From Desulfobulbus oligotrophicus (GTDB lineage: Bacteria > Desulfobacterota > Desulfobulbia > Desulfobulbales > Desulfobulbaceae), in contig NZ_CP054140.1 in the NCBI RefSeq assembly GCF_016446285.1, forward strand, positions 2,709,501 through 2,773,500: a DNA stretch of 64,000 bases, given 5' to 3'. The stretch's first letter is position 1; each line of letters opens with the position of its first letter. The notes below the pieces were generated by a model, which ran no database searches, was not told where the DNA came from, and saw only the letters and a program-made list of their open reading frames with translations. This document shows, piece by piece, positions 8,848-18,215 of this stretch. Made by a program: the position numbers and the translations under genes.

Positions 8848-9834
8848 TCAGGATGTACGAACCAGCTCACGCACAGTGGCCGCAACCGTCTCAGCAGAAG
8901 GCCGGTAGAAGTCTTCCTGCGGCGGGGTAAAGGGAACCGGAATATCCGGTGCCGCAACACGGCGCGGGGGCGCCTTCAGCTCACCGTGACAGGCCTCAGC
9001 CACAGTAGCCACCAGCTCGGCACCAAAACCGCAAAACCGGGTGGCATCGTGCAGGGTGACAAAGCGGCCGGTCTTGCGTACTGAGGCAAGTACAGTGGCT
9101 GTATCCAGCGGCAGCAGACTGCGCAGATCGATAACCTCCAGGGCGATTCCCTCTTCAGCCAGGACATCAGCCGCCTGCAGAGCCACATGCACGGCCCCGC
9201 CATAAGTGACCAGGGTGACATCCCGGCCCTGGCGGGCAAGACGTGCCTGCCCCAGCGGAACACGCACATCGCCCTCAGGCACCTCATCATGGATGCTCCA
9301 GTACAGAGGCATCTCCTCGATGATCACCACCGGGTCCGGATCAAAGACAGCCGACAGGAGCAAACCCTTGGCATCTGCCGGATTGGAGGGATACACCACC
9401 TTGAGCCCGGGCACATGGGTCAGCCATGACTCCAGATAGTGTGAGTGCTGGCAACCGGCTGAAAACAGACCGGACTTGATGCGGACGGTCAGCGGGAAGC
9501 TGGACAGCCCGCCGCTCAGATACCGCAGCTTGGCCGCATGGTTGATTATCATGTCTGAGGCCAGGGTGAAAAAAGGAAAGTACATGATCTCCACCACCGG
9601 CTTAAGCCCCATACAACTGGCGCCGACGGCCAGACCGGCAATGGCGGCCTCGCTCACCGGTGTATCACGCACTCGGCGCGCACCGAAACGCTCAAGCAGC
9701 TGATGTGTGGGGAGATGCGGATTAATATTGATAGAGGTACCGATCCCTTCACCCGCCAAAAATACGCCTTCATCCATTTCCAAAGCCAGGGACAGAGCCT
9801 CTGCTATTGCCTGACCAACGCTTTTTACAGTCAT
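8848..9834 (-). CDS. 2-oxoacid/acetoin dehydrogenase E1 component, beta subunit
   Basis: Beta subunit (328 residues) of a thiamine-diphosphate-dependent E1 heterotetramer such as pyruvate, branched-chain 2-oxoacid or acetoin dehydrogenase. The transketolase pyrimidine-binding domain contains GEGIG, RVRDTPVSEAAIAGLAVGAS and KPVVEIMYFPF; the C-terminal domain contains VTYGGAVHVALQAADVL, LEVIDLRSLLPLD and the C-terminal FTPPQEDFYRPS. It starts three bases after the alpha-subunit stop, with AGGAGGG inside the alpha gene. No E2 lipoyl acyltransferase or E3 follows; the next gene is a GNAT protein. The true substrate therefore cannot be read from context. Confidence 0.9.
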   Translation of the reverse strand: MTVKSVGQAIAEALSLALEMDEGVFLAGEGIGTSININPHLPTHQLLERFGARRVRDTPVSEAAIAGLAVGASCMGLKPVVEIMYFPFFTLASDMIINHAAKLRYLSGGLSSFPLTVRIKSGLFSAGCQHSHYLESWLTHVPGLKVVYPSNPADAKGLLLSAVFDPDPVVIIEEMPLYWSIHDEVPEGDVRVPLGQARLARQGRDVTLVTYGGAVHVALQAADVLAEEGIALEVIDLRSLLPLDTATVLASVRKTGRFVTLHDATRFCGFGAELVATVAEACHGELKAPPRRVAAPDIPVPFTPPQEDFYRPSAETVAATVRELVRTS

Positions 9835-9837
9835 GTC

Positions 9838-10821
9838 TTATCCCTCCTGTCCGATGGGCTGAACGTAGATGTGCTCCAGGGCCTCCTCCGGTGGAGGATA
9901 GGGACTGGCATCGGCAAAGGCCACCGCCGCATCCACGGTCTGTACGGCCTGCTGTTCTACCGCATCCCGTGAATCCAGAAGGCCCTCTGTCTGCAGGACC
10001 TCGATGTACAGCTCAATGGGATCGCGCTTGTCCCAGGCGGCCAGCTCATCCTTGTCCACATAGTGTTGCACATCCATCTCGCCGTGACCATGCATACGAT
10101 AGGTCAGACATTCCAGAAAAGCAGGTCCCTTACCGGCCCGACACGCCTCCAGCAGCCGGTGAGCAGCGATATACACAGCCTCCACATCGTTGCCGTCCAC
10201 CACAACACCGGGCATGGCATAGCCTGGAGCACGGTCGGCGACCCGTTCAATGGGACAGTGTTCGTCATGGCCCTGGGCACCGGCCCAGCGATTGGATTCG
10301 CAGACAAAGAGCACCGGCAGTTTCCAGACAGCAGCCATGTTCATGGCCTCGTGTACACTCCCCTCAGCCGCAGCGCCATCGCCGAAAAATACACAGGTGG
10401 CAGCCTGTTCCTGTCGATAGTTCTGAGCAAAGGCAGCTCCCATTCCAAGCAGCGGTGCAGCTCCGACCACAGTAGAGGTCATCAGGACGTTACGGCCGGG
10501 ATCGGCCAGGTGCAGAGTGCCGGACTTGCCCCGATTCAAACCATCACGTTTACCCATAATCTCGGCCATGAGTGTCTTGGGATCCACACCGCGGGCCAGC
10601 ATGTGCCCATGGCTGCGGTGGTTGGTCACAATAACATCCTGTTCAATCATGGCCCGTACCACTCCGGCGGCGATGGCCTCCTGACCGTGGCAGGTGATCT
10701 GCATGCCGGGCAGACGGCCCCTTTCCCGGGAGAGTTCTGAAATACGATCTTCAAAAGCCCTGATAAGAACCATGTCGGAAAGCAGGGTGAAACGCAAATG
10801 GCGATCAAGTTGCGGTTGCAT
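9838..10821 (-). CDS. 2-oxoacid/acetoin dehydrogenase E1 component, alpha subunit
   Basis: Alpha subunit (327 residues) that binds thiamine diphosphate and decarboxylates the 2-oxoacid. The TPP motif runs from GDGAAAEGSVHEAMNMA to the Asn of CESN. TNHRSHGHMLARGVD and the GKSGTLHLAD loop are also typical, as is the phosphorylation-loop-like YRMHGHGEMD. The start at 10821 follows AAGGAGG with a seven-base spacer; an upstream in-frame ATG at 10860 has none. It is the first gene of a two-gene unit with the beta subunit. A 335-bp gap separates it from the Lon-like gene upstream. Confidence 0.9.
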   Translation of the reverse strand: MQPQLDRHLRFTLLSDMVLIRAFEDRISELSRERGRLPGMQITCHGQEAIAAGVVRAMIEQDVIVTNHRSHGHMLARGVDPKTLMAEIMGKRDGLNRGKSGTLHLADPGRNVLMTSTVVGAAPLLGMGAAFAQNYRQEQAATCVFFGDGAAAEGSVHEAMNMAAVWKLPVLFVCESNRWAGAQGHDEHCPIERVADRAPGYAMPGVVVDGNDVEAVYIAAHRLLEACRAGKGPAFLECLTYRMHGHGEMDVQHYVDKDELAAWDKRDPIELYIEVLQTEGLLDSRDAVEQQAVQTVDAAVAFADASPYPPPEEALEHIYVQPIGQEG

Positions 10822-11156
10822 GAGACGACCTCCTTCAAAGATAAAAACCTGCTGCTTCAAGATGAGAAAGCAGACTCACTATGATCGTTCCCGGCCTGAT
10901 TGTCCAGAAAAAGCTGGCCTGGCAGCTGCGGACCCGTCTGCCGGGTGATCCTGATCAGGTGCGAGTGCGTTTGGAATGGCGGCGACCCGTTTTCAACGGG
11001 TACCCGGAACAGCAGACAAAAAAAGAAAACGTGCAGCCGGATAGAGATCGCACACGTTTGGCAGCCTTGGGAAAATGCTGCAAGTCGACACGTATAAGGA
11101 AAACGCGGTTCTTTTTATATGCACAGGCAACAGGTAGACCTGTGATCCGGGTGTGC
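10822..11156. other. Intergenic gap upstream of the E1 genes
   Basis: About 335 bp with no credible gene. It contains a perfect 7-bp inverted repeat, ACCCGTT-TTC-AACGGGT (10985-11001), without a U run on either strand, and an A-rich stretch at 11017-11028. It should hold the promoter of the E1 pair, but I could not identify consensus elements. Confidence 0.4.
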
Positions 11157-13580
11157 TCACCGCAGGCGAGGGGCCGGCTTAACATCAACAGCCTGACAGG
11201 CCCGGCGAAAGTTCTGCAGGGTCGTCTGAGCAAGACCGAGAATGCTTCCCGGCGGGTAAAGGCCATTTTTGTCAGCCTGGCCGGCAGGCACACCGGTGAG
11301 CAACTCCAGACCTTCTGTTACCTCCAAAATGGTGTAGATGTGAAAACGCCCCTGGGCGACCGCCTCAACCACCTGCCGATCAAGCATCAGATGGAGACGG
11401 TTACGGTGCGGGATCACGACCCCCTGGTCACCGGTTAAACCGCTGGCCGCACAGATGTTGAAAAATCCTTCAATCTTTTCATTGATCCCTCCCACCGGCA
11501 GCACCTCACCGTACTGATTCAGTGCGCCGGTCACGGCAACTCCCTGCTTAAGCGGCAGTCCGGACAGAGAGGAGAGCACTGTATACAGCTCGGCACAGGA
11601 GGCGGAATCACCTTCAACACCATGATACTCCTGTTCAAAAACAATGGAGGCACTGAGTGCCAGAGGTGTGTTGCGGACAAAGAGGCTGGACAGGTAATTG
11701 TGGAGAATCAGCATGCCCTTGTCATGGATCGGCCCTGACATCTCCACTTCACGCTCAATACTGACCAGGCCGTCCTCTCCGGCATAGGTCCGTGCCGTCA
11801 CCCTGACCGGATAGCCGAAACTGTGGTCACCAAGATCAACTACCGTCAATCCGTTGAGCTGGCCGACCTGTGAACCTTCAACCGTGATGAGCACCTCTCC
11901 GTCAACTATGGCTTCGTGCAAACGCTGTTGCGGATAGTTATGCCGCTCACGACGGGCAGCCAGAGCACCCTCCACATCCGTCACTCCGACCAGTCGCCCG
12001 GAGCGTGCCCGGCAACAGGCCGCGCTCTCCATGACCAGCGCCCCGGTCTCTGCGAACACTGCACTCTGCCGGGAGCGATCCTCAGCCGCACGGTGCCCCT
12101 GTTCCAGCAACAGAGCCACAGCAGCGGCAGAAAAGTGCGGCAGGCCATGGTCCCGGCACATCTGCGCAACAAAGACTGCCGAGGCCCTGTAAGTGCCGAG
12201 GTCAGCACTGAAACGGTCGGCAAAGTCCACCTTTACCCGGAACCGACGGCTGAACTCAGGGTCGATCTCCTGCAGTTCATAGTACTGCCGGCGGGAACCG
12301 ATCAGCACAACCTTCACCGTCACCTTAACAGCTTCGGGTGTAAGGGAGACTGCGGCAATGGGCGCAAAAGCAACTCCCGGTTCTTCTATCTGCAACAAAC
12401 CGTTGCGCAAAAACCGGCGGAGCTTTTCCCAGACCAGCTCATCAGTCAGCAGATCCCGCAGATGCAGCAGCAAAAAACCACCATGGGCGCTATGCAGGCT
12501 GCCGGCCCGGATACGGGAGAAATCGGTCACCAGCACATCGTTTTCAGACTGATACTCAATGCTGCCAAACAGCGGACGGAACTGGGGATTGTTTTCAACT
12601 ATCACCGGTGCACCCTGCATGCCGTCGTTATCAACCACCAGATTCACCCGGTACCGTGACACGACAGACAGGAGGGTTTCGTTGGACGATTCCTCTGTTT
12701 CAGAAGATCTGAACACCTCAAGATGGGCAAGGATATCTTCCATAACCCGGGAGAGATACGCCTCGAGCTTTTCCTGGTCGTTGCCCATCTGCTGGAAGCA
12801 GGAGCGTGTCTGCTGCAACTCACGGTCAAGCAGCGGTTTGATCACCCGACGAGCCAGCGTGGCCAGCGCATCGTCCAGTACACGTTCCATGCCGCGGATC
12901 TTCTCAAAATACTGGTTGATCCCTGTCAGCAGCTCCTGTTCAGCCCGGGCGATCTCCAGTCGACGCTCCTTTGGCAGGGCGAGCATCTCTTCGTCCGTCA
13001 AAGCACGTCCGTTCTCATCGCGTAAAGTGAACATGATCCGGCCGGATTCCCGGTGCATGGTAAATCGGCGGGCTTCACCAAAGGCCTCCAGTTCGACAAA
13101 GGCAAGCGTTTCCTGCTCCTTGTGCGCTTTGACAAGTTGTTCTCTTTCAATTGTAAAGTCCGGACCATCCAACTGCCGCGGGATCTCGGTCAGCAGGGTT
13201 TTCACCAGGCGTGCCATGCCCAGACGGAACTTTCGCCCCCACCCTGCCGGCAGGTAGAGGGCCAGGGGGCGCTCCGGTACCTCAAAATTGTGCAGATAGC
13301 AAAGATCCGGCGGCGTCGGTTGCCCGGCGGCAACGGATCGCATGGCCTCCTCAAGTAACGAAGACCGCCCGCTGCCGACCTCACCCAGGACAAACAGGTT
13401 GTAATCGGCCTGCGCCATGCCCAGACCGAAATAAGCAGCGGTTTGCGCCCGCTCCTGACCGATCCATGGGACCATCTGGTTCAGGAGTTCAGAGGTATCG
13501 GAAAAGCCAAGTATGGCAGGATCGATGACAAGACAAAGTTCGGAAGCAGTCAGGGTATTCATCAGCTCACATCTTTCCAT
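11157..13580 (-). CDS. Lon-like ATP-dependent protease with AAA domain and S16 domain
   Basis: A cytoplasmic protease of 807 residues of the Lon-related family (COG1067 type), distinct from housekeeping Lon. The Walker A is GEVGSGRSS (residues 66-74). A long helical insert follows (about 150-320), then a second ATPase half containing the conserved ALHSAHGGFLLL-like segment. The C-terminal S16 protease domain has catalytic Ser659 in GDSAS and Lys702 in GGINEKIEGF; the 43-residue spacing equals that of E. coli Lon. ATG codons at 13580 and 13562 are both possible starts; the second (MNTLTASE) fits better. The role is probably quality control. The link to the E1 genes downstream is by position only. 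Confidence 0.88.
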   Translation of the reverse strand: MERCELMNTLTASELCLVIDPAILGFSDTSELLNQMVPWIGQERAQTAAYFGLGMAQADYNLFVLGEVGSGRSSLLEEAMRSVAAGQPTPPDLCYLHNFEVPERPLALYLPAGWGRKFRLGMARLVKTLLTEIPRQLDGPDFTIEREQLVKAHKEQETLAFVELEAFGEARRFTMHRESGRIMFTLRDENGRALTDEEMLALPKERRLEIARAEQELLTGINQYFEKIRGMERVLDDALATLARRVIKPLLDRELQQTRSCFQQMGNDQEKLEAYLSRVMEDILAHLEVFRSSETEESSNETLLSVVSRYRVNLVVDNDGMQGAPVIVENNPQFRPLFGSIEYQSENDVLVTDFSRIRAGSLHSAHGGFLLLHLRDLLTDELVWEKLRRFLRNGLLQIEEPGVAFAPIAAVSLTPEAVKVTVKVVLIGSRRQYYELQEIDPEFSRRFRVKVDFADRFSADLGTYRASAVFVAQMCRDHGLPHFSAAAVALLLEQGHRAAEDRSRQSAVFAETGALVMESAACCRARSGRLVGVTDVEGALAARRERHNYPQQRLHEAIVDGEVLITVEGSQVGQLNGLTVVDLGDHSFGYPVRVTARTYAGEDGLVSIEREVEMSGPIHDKGMLILHNYLSSLFVRNTPLALSASIVFEQEYHGVEGDSASCAELYTVLSSLSGLPLKQGVAVTGALNQYGEVLPVGGINEKIEGFFNICAASGLTGDQGVVIPHRNRLHLMLDRQVVEAVAQGRFHIYTILEVTEGLELLTGVPAGQADKNGLYPPGSILGLAQTTLQNFRRACQAVDVKPAPRLR

Positions 13581-13674
13581 AGTGGTTGTCCCGGTTTACC
13601 TTGAAAAATCTGTGGCCATCGTGCAGCCTGAGCGCCACGCATGATCATCGCGTTTTACCAGAGCCGGTCGGCAA

Positions 13675-15507
13675 CTAACGAAGATACAAAAGCCAGGACA
13701 GGAGCACCGTTGTCACCAGGGATAACAGTAACAGTGGGATTCCCACCTTGGCATAATCGGCAAACTGATACCCGCCCGGCTCACGGACAATCATATTGAC
13801 CGGTGAACCCAAAGGAGAAACAAATGCCGCAGAGCAGGCAATGGCCACGGTCATGGCACAGGCCTGGGGAGAGATGTTAAGAGCGAGCCCGATATCTATC
13901 GCCATGGGGGCCATCAGTACCGCAGTGGGGGTGTTGGAAAGAAAGAGACCGATCACGGCAGAGATCAGAAAAAGTACACCCAGGACCAGCAGCGGTGAAC
14001 TGGTGCCGAACAGGGTGAGCAGGTACTGGCTGATCTGGGCGATAATGCCGGTTTTCTGCAGAGCCAGGGCCAGGGGCAGAATACCGGCAATAAGGATAAC
14101 CGTCTGCCAGTCAATCACCTTACAGCAGGTATCAATCTTGACACAACGGGTCAGGACAAGAGCTGCCGTTGCACCAAGCACAGCCGTCACCGTGGGCAGC
14201 ACATTAAACACCATCAGGCCGATCATGGTGATGAGGATACCGATGACCAGCGGAGCCCGGTTACGATCGGCAATCACCTCCTGATAATCCTGCGGCAGGG
14301 TGAGCAGCAGGTACTGATCCCGGTACTCACGCAAACGTAGAATATCTTCCCATGCACCGCAGATAAGCAGCACATCACCAAACTTGAGGGGGAGATCACT
14401 AAAGTCTGTGGTCTGTGTCGTGCCCTCGCGGCGAATGGCCAGGACAAGACATTGAAACTGATTGTGAAAACGAATTTCACGAATGGATTTACCGATCAGG
14501 TTGGAATCCGGTGTCAGCATAACCTCCCCGACACCGATCACCTGGGTAAACTCCCGGCGCACCTCCGGATCAATCGCCACTTCCACAACTTCCAGGGCAT
14601 AGTCTGCGACAAAATCAGCGATCTTTTCGCGGGAACCGATAACCACGAGAAAATCATCAGCGTAAAAAACACTCTCCGGCCGGGCGGGCAGCACCTCGCC
14701 GCCACGCTCAGACGCTGTACGAAGGGCAATGAGATTGATCTGATAACGGGCTCCGAGCTGTATACGGGCAACAGATCGGTCGATCAGATCAGAGGTGTGC
14801 GTCACCCGCAGCACGGAAATGGACTTGCGCACATCATAGCGTTCCATCAGGTCCTCAATGGAGCGCTCTTGTTTTTGTTTGATAGCATTTCTCCGTTTGG
14901 ACAAAAGATCCCGTCCCCAGAAAAGCATAAAGCTTACGGCCAGAATAAAGACCACCAGTCCGTACGGCGTAAAACTGAAAAAAGACAGGGGTGTCAGCTC
15001 TCGTTCACGCAAAGCATTGTTGACCACGATATTCGGGGTGGTGGCAACCAGGGTCATCATACCGCTGATCAATGATGCCACCGCCAGAGGGATAAGCAAT
15101 CGCTTATGATTGATATCGGCTTTCCGGGCAACGGCCATAGTGATGGGGATAAAGATAGCGGCAGTGGCGGTGGAACTCATAAACGACCCCAGAAAACTTG
15201 CGGCCGCCATAATCAGGACCAGAAGCCTACCCTCACTTGAACCGCCGTGTTTCAGCACAGCCTCGCCTATCCGCTGGGCAATACCGGTATGCACAATAGC
15301 CTCGGAAATAATGAACATACAGGCAATAATGATCACCACCGGGCTGGAAAAACCGGAAAAAGATTCGTTCACATCAAGCACTCCGGTGACCAGCATGGTG
15401 AACACCACCAGCATGGCGACCAGATCTCCCCTGACGCGGTTACTCACTAAAAGGACAGCGGCCCCCATGAGAGTGGCCAGCGTGATGGACATATCAATAT
15501 TGGGCAT
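13675..15507 (-). CDS. SLC13-family (DASS) anion permease with two TrkA_C domains
   Basis: Inner-membrane transporter of 610 residues. Two blocks of hydrophobic helices flank a soluble centre (about 215-400) made of two TrkA_C/RCK_C-like modules (SVARIQLGARYQINLIAL and NLIGKSIREIRFHNQFQCLVLAIRR). The family signatures are SSTATAAIFIPI in the first half and SNTPTAVLMAPMAI with SPLGSPVNMIV in the second. Relatives import sulfate, dicarboxylates or other divalent anions with sodium. In a presumed sulfate reducer, sulfate uptake is an attractive but unproven role. It lies downstream of tRNA-Gln, beyond a strong terminator. Confidence 0.88.
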   Translation of the reverse strand: MPNIDMSITLATLMGAAVLLVSNRVRGDLVAMLVVFTMLVTGVLDVNESFSGFSSPVVIIIACMFIISEAIVHTGIAQRIGEAVLKHGGSSEGRLLVLIMAAASFLGSFMSSTATAAIFIPITMAVARKADINHKRLLIPLAVASLISGMMTLVATTPNIVVNNALRERELTPLSFFSFTPYGLVVFILAVSFMLFWGRDLLSKRRNAIKQKQERSIEDLMERYDVRKSISVLRVTHTSDLIDRSVARIQLGARYQINLIALRTASERGGEVLPARPESVFYADDFLVVIGSREKIADFVADYALEVVEVAIDPEVRREFTQVIGVGEVMLTPDSNLIGKSIREIRFHNQFQCLVLAIRREGTTQTTDFSDLPLKFGDVLLICGAWEDILRLREYRDQYLLLTLPQDYQEVIADRNRAPLVIGILITMIGLMVFNVLPTVTAVLGATAALVLTRCVKIDTCCKVIDWQTVILIAGILPLALALQKTGIIAQISQYLLTLFGTSSPLLVLGVLFLISAVIGLFLSNTPTAVLMAPMAIDIGLALNISPQACAMTVAIACSAAFVSPLGSPVNMIVREPGGYQFADYAKVGIPLLLLSLVTTVLLSWLLYLR

Positions 15508-15571
15508 AGTATCGGCAGTGGTTGTACAGATTATTCAACAGCTGTGTTGATTGCTGTCTTTCGAGGACAAT

Positions 15572-15606
15572 AAAAAAGCGTTTAACCCCTGTTCGAGTTA
15601 AACGCT
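15572..15606 (-). terminator. Rho-independent terminator of tRNA-Gln
   Basis: A perfect 10-bp stem, 15577-15586 with 15597-15606 (AGCGTTTAAC/GTTAAACGCT on the minus strand), has a 10-base loop and is followed on the minus strand by six T residues. It begins ten bases after the tRNA CCA end. Confidence 0.9.
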
Positions 15607-15615
15607 GCATAAACG

Positions 15616-15689
15616 TGGCTGGGGGACAGGGATTCGAACCCCGATAAGCGGAGTCAGAGTCCGCTGTCTTGCCGTTAGACCATCCCCCA
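15616..15689 (-). tRNA. tRNA-Gln, anticodon CUG
   Basis: A 74-base tRNA including an encoded CCA. On the minus strand the acceptor stem is TGGGGGA/TCCCCCA with a G discriminator, the T arm contains GGTTCGAATCC, and the D arm contains GGTCTAACGGCAAGAC. The anticodon stem GCGGA/TCCGC encloses the loop CTCTGAC, giving anticodon CTG, which reads CAG. The U1-A72 pair is typical of tRNA-Gln. It has its own promoter and terminator. Confidence 0.97.
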
Positions 15690-15708
15690 GCTGGCTTGAA
15701 GTGCAGTG

Positions 15709-15737
15709 AAAATAGATGGATTTGTACCTGTTGTCAA
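15709..15737 (-). promoter_or_regulatory. Sigma-70-type promoter of tRNA-Gln
   Basis: On the minus strand a perfect -35 TTGACA (15732-15737) is followed after exactly 17 bases by TATTTT (15709-15714). Transcription would start about 13 bases before the mature tRNA 5' end. Confidence 0.75.
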
Positions 15738-15789
15738 GTAAAAATCTGTGCCCCGGACGGGAAGTACGGCACCGAAAAAGACAGGGGGC

Positions 15790-16596
15790 TCAGGATACAA
15801 TCAATCCGGCATACCCCACAACCTGACTGACATCACCGCTGGCCTCGCCGGAATCAGTATAATGCACCATCCTGGCCTGTTTGGCCCCCAGCTGCAGAGC
15901 AACCAGCAGGGCGATGGTTGTGGGGATCACACCGCACATGGAGATCCTGTTCCTGTGTACCGTGGCGTACAGCCCTTCAGGATCGAGCGCCAGAATCCGT
16001 TCAATGGCGAGCTGGTCCTTCTGTGCCGCCTGTTTCCGGGTTTCGTAATGACTCATGTCTGTTGAGGCCACAATCAGCACCGGGTTCCGGTACGCCTGCA
16101 GAACTGCGGCCAGATCAGCCGCCACCTTCTGACAGAGGGTGTAGGACACGTGCGAGACCATCAGCGGCACAATCTGTAACTGCGGCTGCACCTGCTGTAA
16201 AAACGGCACCTGCACCTCGAGCGAGTGCTCATGGCGATGGGCCTCGGAATCTTCACGTATATCCTCTGATTGTCTGAGAATAGCCCGGGCCAGCTGCTGA
16301 TTGATCGGCACCATGCCCATGGGCATGCGCCAATCCTCAGTACCTAAAGCCAGGGCAGCGCCCTGCCCCCGGTGGTTGGGCCCCATGATCAACACCGTCT
16401 CCGGAACCACGACACGACTGATGGTGGCTCCGGCAGTAGCTCCGGAGTAAACATACCCGGCATGGGGCATGATCACCACCATGGCCTGTTCTTTCTCCTC
16501 TGCAGTCGTCACCGGTACAAAGATGTCCATCGCTGAGCGCAGATGCTCAGCATCTCCGGGATAAAACCGATCAGCAACAGCAGGATTGCGTATCAT
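15790..16596 (-). CDS. amrB: AmmeMemoRadiSam system protein B, MEMO1 family
   Basis: A 268-residue MEMO-like protein. Family features are the opening MIRNPAVADRFYPGD, the metal-site-like MPHAGYVYSGATAG, LIMGPNHRGQG, the EHSLEVQVPFLQ segment, the STDMSHYE motif, and the final GDVSQVVGYAGL. Bacterial members usually sit with an AMMECR1-like protein and a radical SAM enzyme, but neither partner is in this window. The biochemical role is unsettled; relatives resemble non-haem iron dioxygenases and bind metal. The start at 16596 follows AAAGGAG; an in-frame extension to 16632 lacks support. It is downstream of cysS on the same strand with a 46-bp gap. Confidence 0.88.
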   Translation of the reverse strand: MIRNPAVADRFYPGDAEHLRSAMDIFVPVTTAEEKEQAMVVIMPHAGYVYSGATAGATISRVVVPETVLIMGPNHRGQGAALALGTEDWRMPMGMVPINQQLARAILRQSEDIREDSEAHRHEHSLEVQVPFLQQVQPQLQIVPLMVSHVSYTLCQKVAADLAAVLQAYRNPVLIVASTDMSHYETRKQAAQKDQLAIERILALDPEGLYATVHRNRISMCGVIPTTIALLVALQLGAKQARMVHYTDSGEASGDVSQVVGYAGLIVS

Positions 16597-16642
16597 GGCA
16601 TACTCCTTTTTGATTGCGGCGCTGCCGGGCAAAGCCGGTCGA

Positions 16643-18106
16643 TTATTTTTTCACTTCCCAGCTGGTGCCTTCCGGGCTGTCTTTCAGGACGATACGGTGC
16701 GTCAGCAGGTAATCGCGGATCTCATCGGATGTTTTCCAATCCCTGGAACTTCGTGCCTGATCACGTTTATCGATCAACTGCTGGATCTCCGCCTCGTCAA
16801 GTGTGAGTGCAGCCACCTCCCTGGCCCTGTTCTCGGCAACGACCACGGCAGGATCACGCTGCACCAGACCAAGCACCCCGGCCAAATCACGGAAAACAGT
16901 CACAACACCGTGCAGGAACTCCACATCCGCTGCTGCCGGTGTTTCGGGCAGCAGCCGCAGCACCTTGTTGAGCGTCTTGACTGCATCAAAAAGGTGCCCC
17001 AGAGCCTGAGCAGTATTAAAATCGTTGTCCATGGCCCGGTGAAATCTGGTCTGCAGTTCCTCAAGACTCTGTCGATCCTTTGCCGGTATGCTGCCTGCAG
17101 CATCGGCATCCCCGGCCGGCAGGGCAGTGACCTGTGCCAGGCACTCGTACATGCGCTCAAGCCCTGATCTGGCATCCTGAAGGGCTGTCTCATTAAAATC
17201 CAACGGGTTGCGATAGTGGGTGAAAAAGATAAAAAGTCGAAGGACCTCTGCATCATACTGCTTCAGCACATCACGGATTGTTAAAAAATTACCCAATGAC
17301 TTCGACATCTTTTCGTCTTTTATCGTAACAAAACCATGATGCATCCATACATTGGCAAACGGTTTACCGGTTGCCCCACAGCTCTGGGCAATCTCGTTTT
17401 CGTGGTGAGGAAACACCAGATCTTTCCCACCGCCATGGATATCAAAGGTTTCCCCTAAATACTTGTGGCTCATGGCCGAGCACTCGATATGCCAGCCTGG
17501 CCGGCCTTCTCCCCATGGGCTTGGCCACTTCGGTTCACCGGGCTTGGCCCCTTTCCAGAGCACAAAATCCATGGGGTGTTCTTTCTTCTCATCCACCGCA
17601 ACCCGTGCACCGGCCTGCATGTCCTCAAGTCCCCGTCCGGAAAGCCTGCCATAGTCGGCAAACCGTTCTACGCGAAAGTACACATCACCGTTGGCAGGGT
17701 ACGCCAGCCCCCTGTCAACCAGCTGTTTGATCAGGGCGATCATCTCCGGGACGTGCTCAGTGGCTTTGGGTTCCACATCCGGTCGAACAGTCCCCAGAGC
17801 ATCCATATCTCTATGAAATTCATTGATAAAGCGTAATGCCAGGCTGGCACTGTCAATGTCCAGTTCCCGAGCGCGGTTAATGATTTTATCGTCAATGTCT
17901 GTAAAGTTACGGACAAAGGTCACTCTGTAGCCTCGATGACGAAGATAGCGAACCACCATATCAAAGACCAAGGCTGAACGGGCATGCCCGATATGGCAGT
18001 AGTCGTACGAGGTGATACCGCACACATAGAGTTTGACATGCCCCTCTTCGATGGGACGAAGCGGTTCTTTGGTTCGGGTCAACGTGTTGTAAAGACGAAT
18101 CGACAT
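16643..18106 (-). CDS. cysS: Cysteinyl-tRNA synthetase
   Basis: Class I aminoacyl-tRNA synthetase of 487 residues that charges tRNA-Cys. The zinc/cysteine-binding Cys is in YVCGITSYD, the HIGH-type motif reads CHIGHARS (about residues 35-42), and the KMSKS motif reads EKMSKSLGN (about 268-276). The zinc-site segment GWHIECSAMS and HHENEIAQS are also present. It ends with the usual anticodon-binding helical domain (TLDEAEIQQLIDKRDQARSSRDW). Length and motifs are normal. Confidence 0.97.
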   Translation of the reverse strand: MSIRLYNTLTRTKEPLRPIEEGHVKLYVCGITSYDYCHIGHARSALVFDMVVRYLRHRGYRVTFVRNFTDIDDKIINRARELDIDSASLALRFINEFHRDMDALGTVRPDVEPKATEHVPEMIALIKQLVDRGLAYPANGDVYFRVERFADYGRLSGRGLEDMQAGARVAVDEKKEHPMDFVLWKGAKPGEPKWPSPWGEGRPGWHIECSAMSHKYLGETFDIHGGGKDLVFPHHENEIAQSCGATGKPFANVWMHHGFVTIKDEKMSKSLGNFLTIRDVLKQYDAEVLRLFIFFTHYRNPLDFNETALQDARSGLERMYECLAQVTALPAGDADAAGSIPAKDRQSLEELQTRFHRAMDNDFNTAQALGHLFDAVKTLNKVLRLLPETPAAADVEFLHGVVTVFRDLAGVLGLVQRDPAVVVAENRAREVAALTLDEAEIQQLIDKRDQARSSRDWKTSDEIRDYLLTHRIVLKDSPEGTSWEVKK

Positions 18107-18215
18107 TTTCGGTTCCGAAGCAGGGTTCTGGTGTAAGAAACAGGAATGATAGACGTATATACTACAAATAGGAATGATTTACCAATGTACTACAGCTGGA
18201 CAAGAACTCAAACAG

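Noticed and set aside
10985-11001. Perfect 7-bp hairpin as a terminator of the Lon-like gene
   Set aside because: There is no U run after the stem on either strand.
12559-13257. A 232-codon plus-strand frame
   Set aside because: It is a shadow of the Lon-like protease gene, rich in Ser and Arg as expected for an antisense frame.
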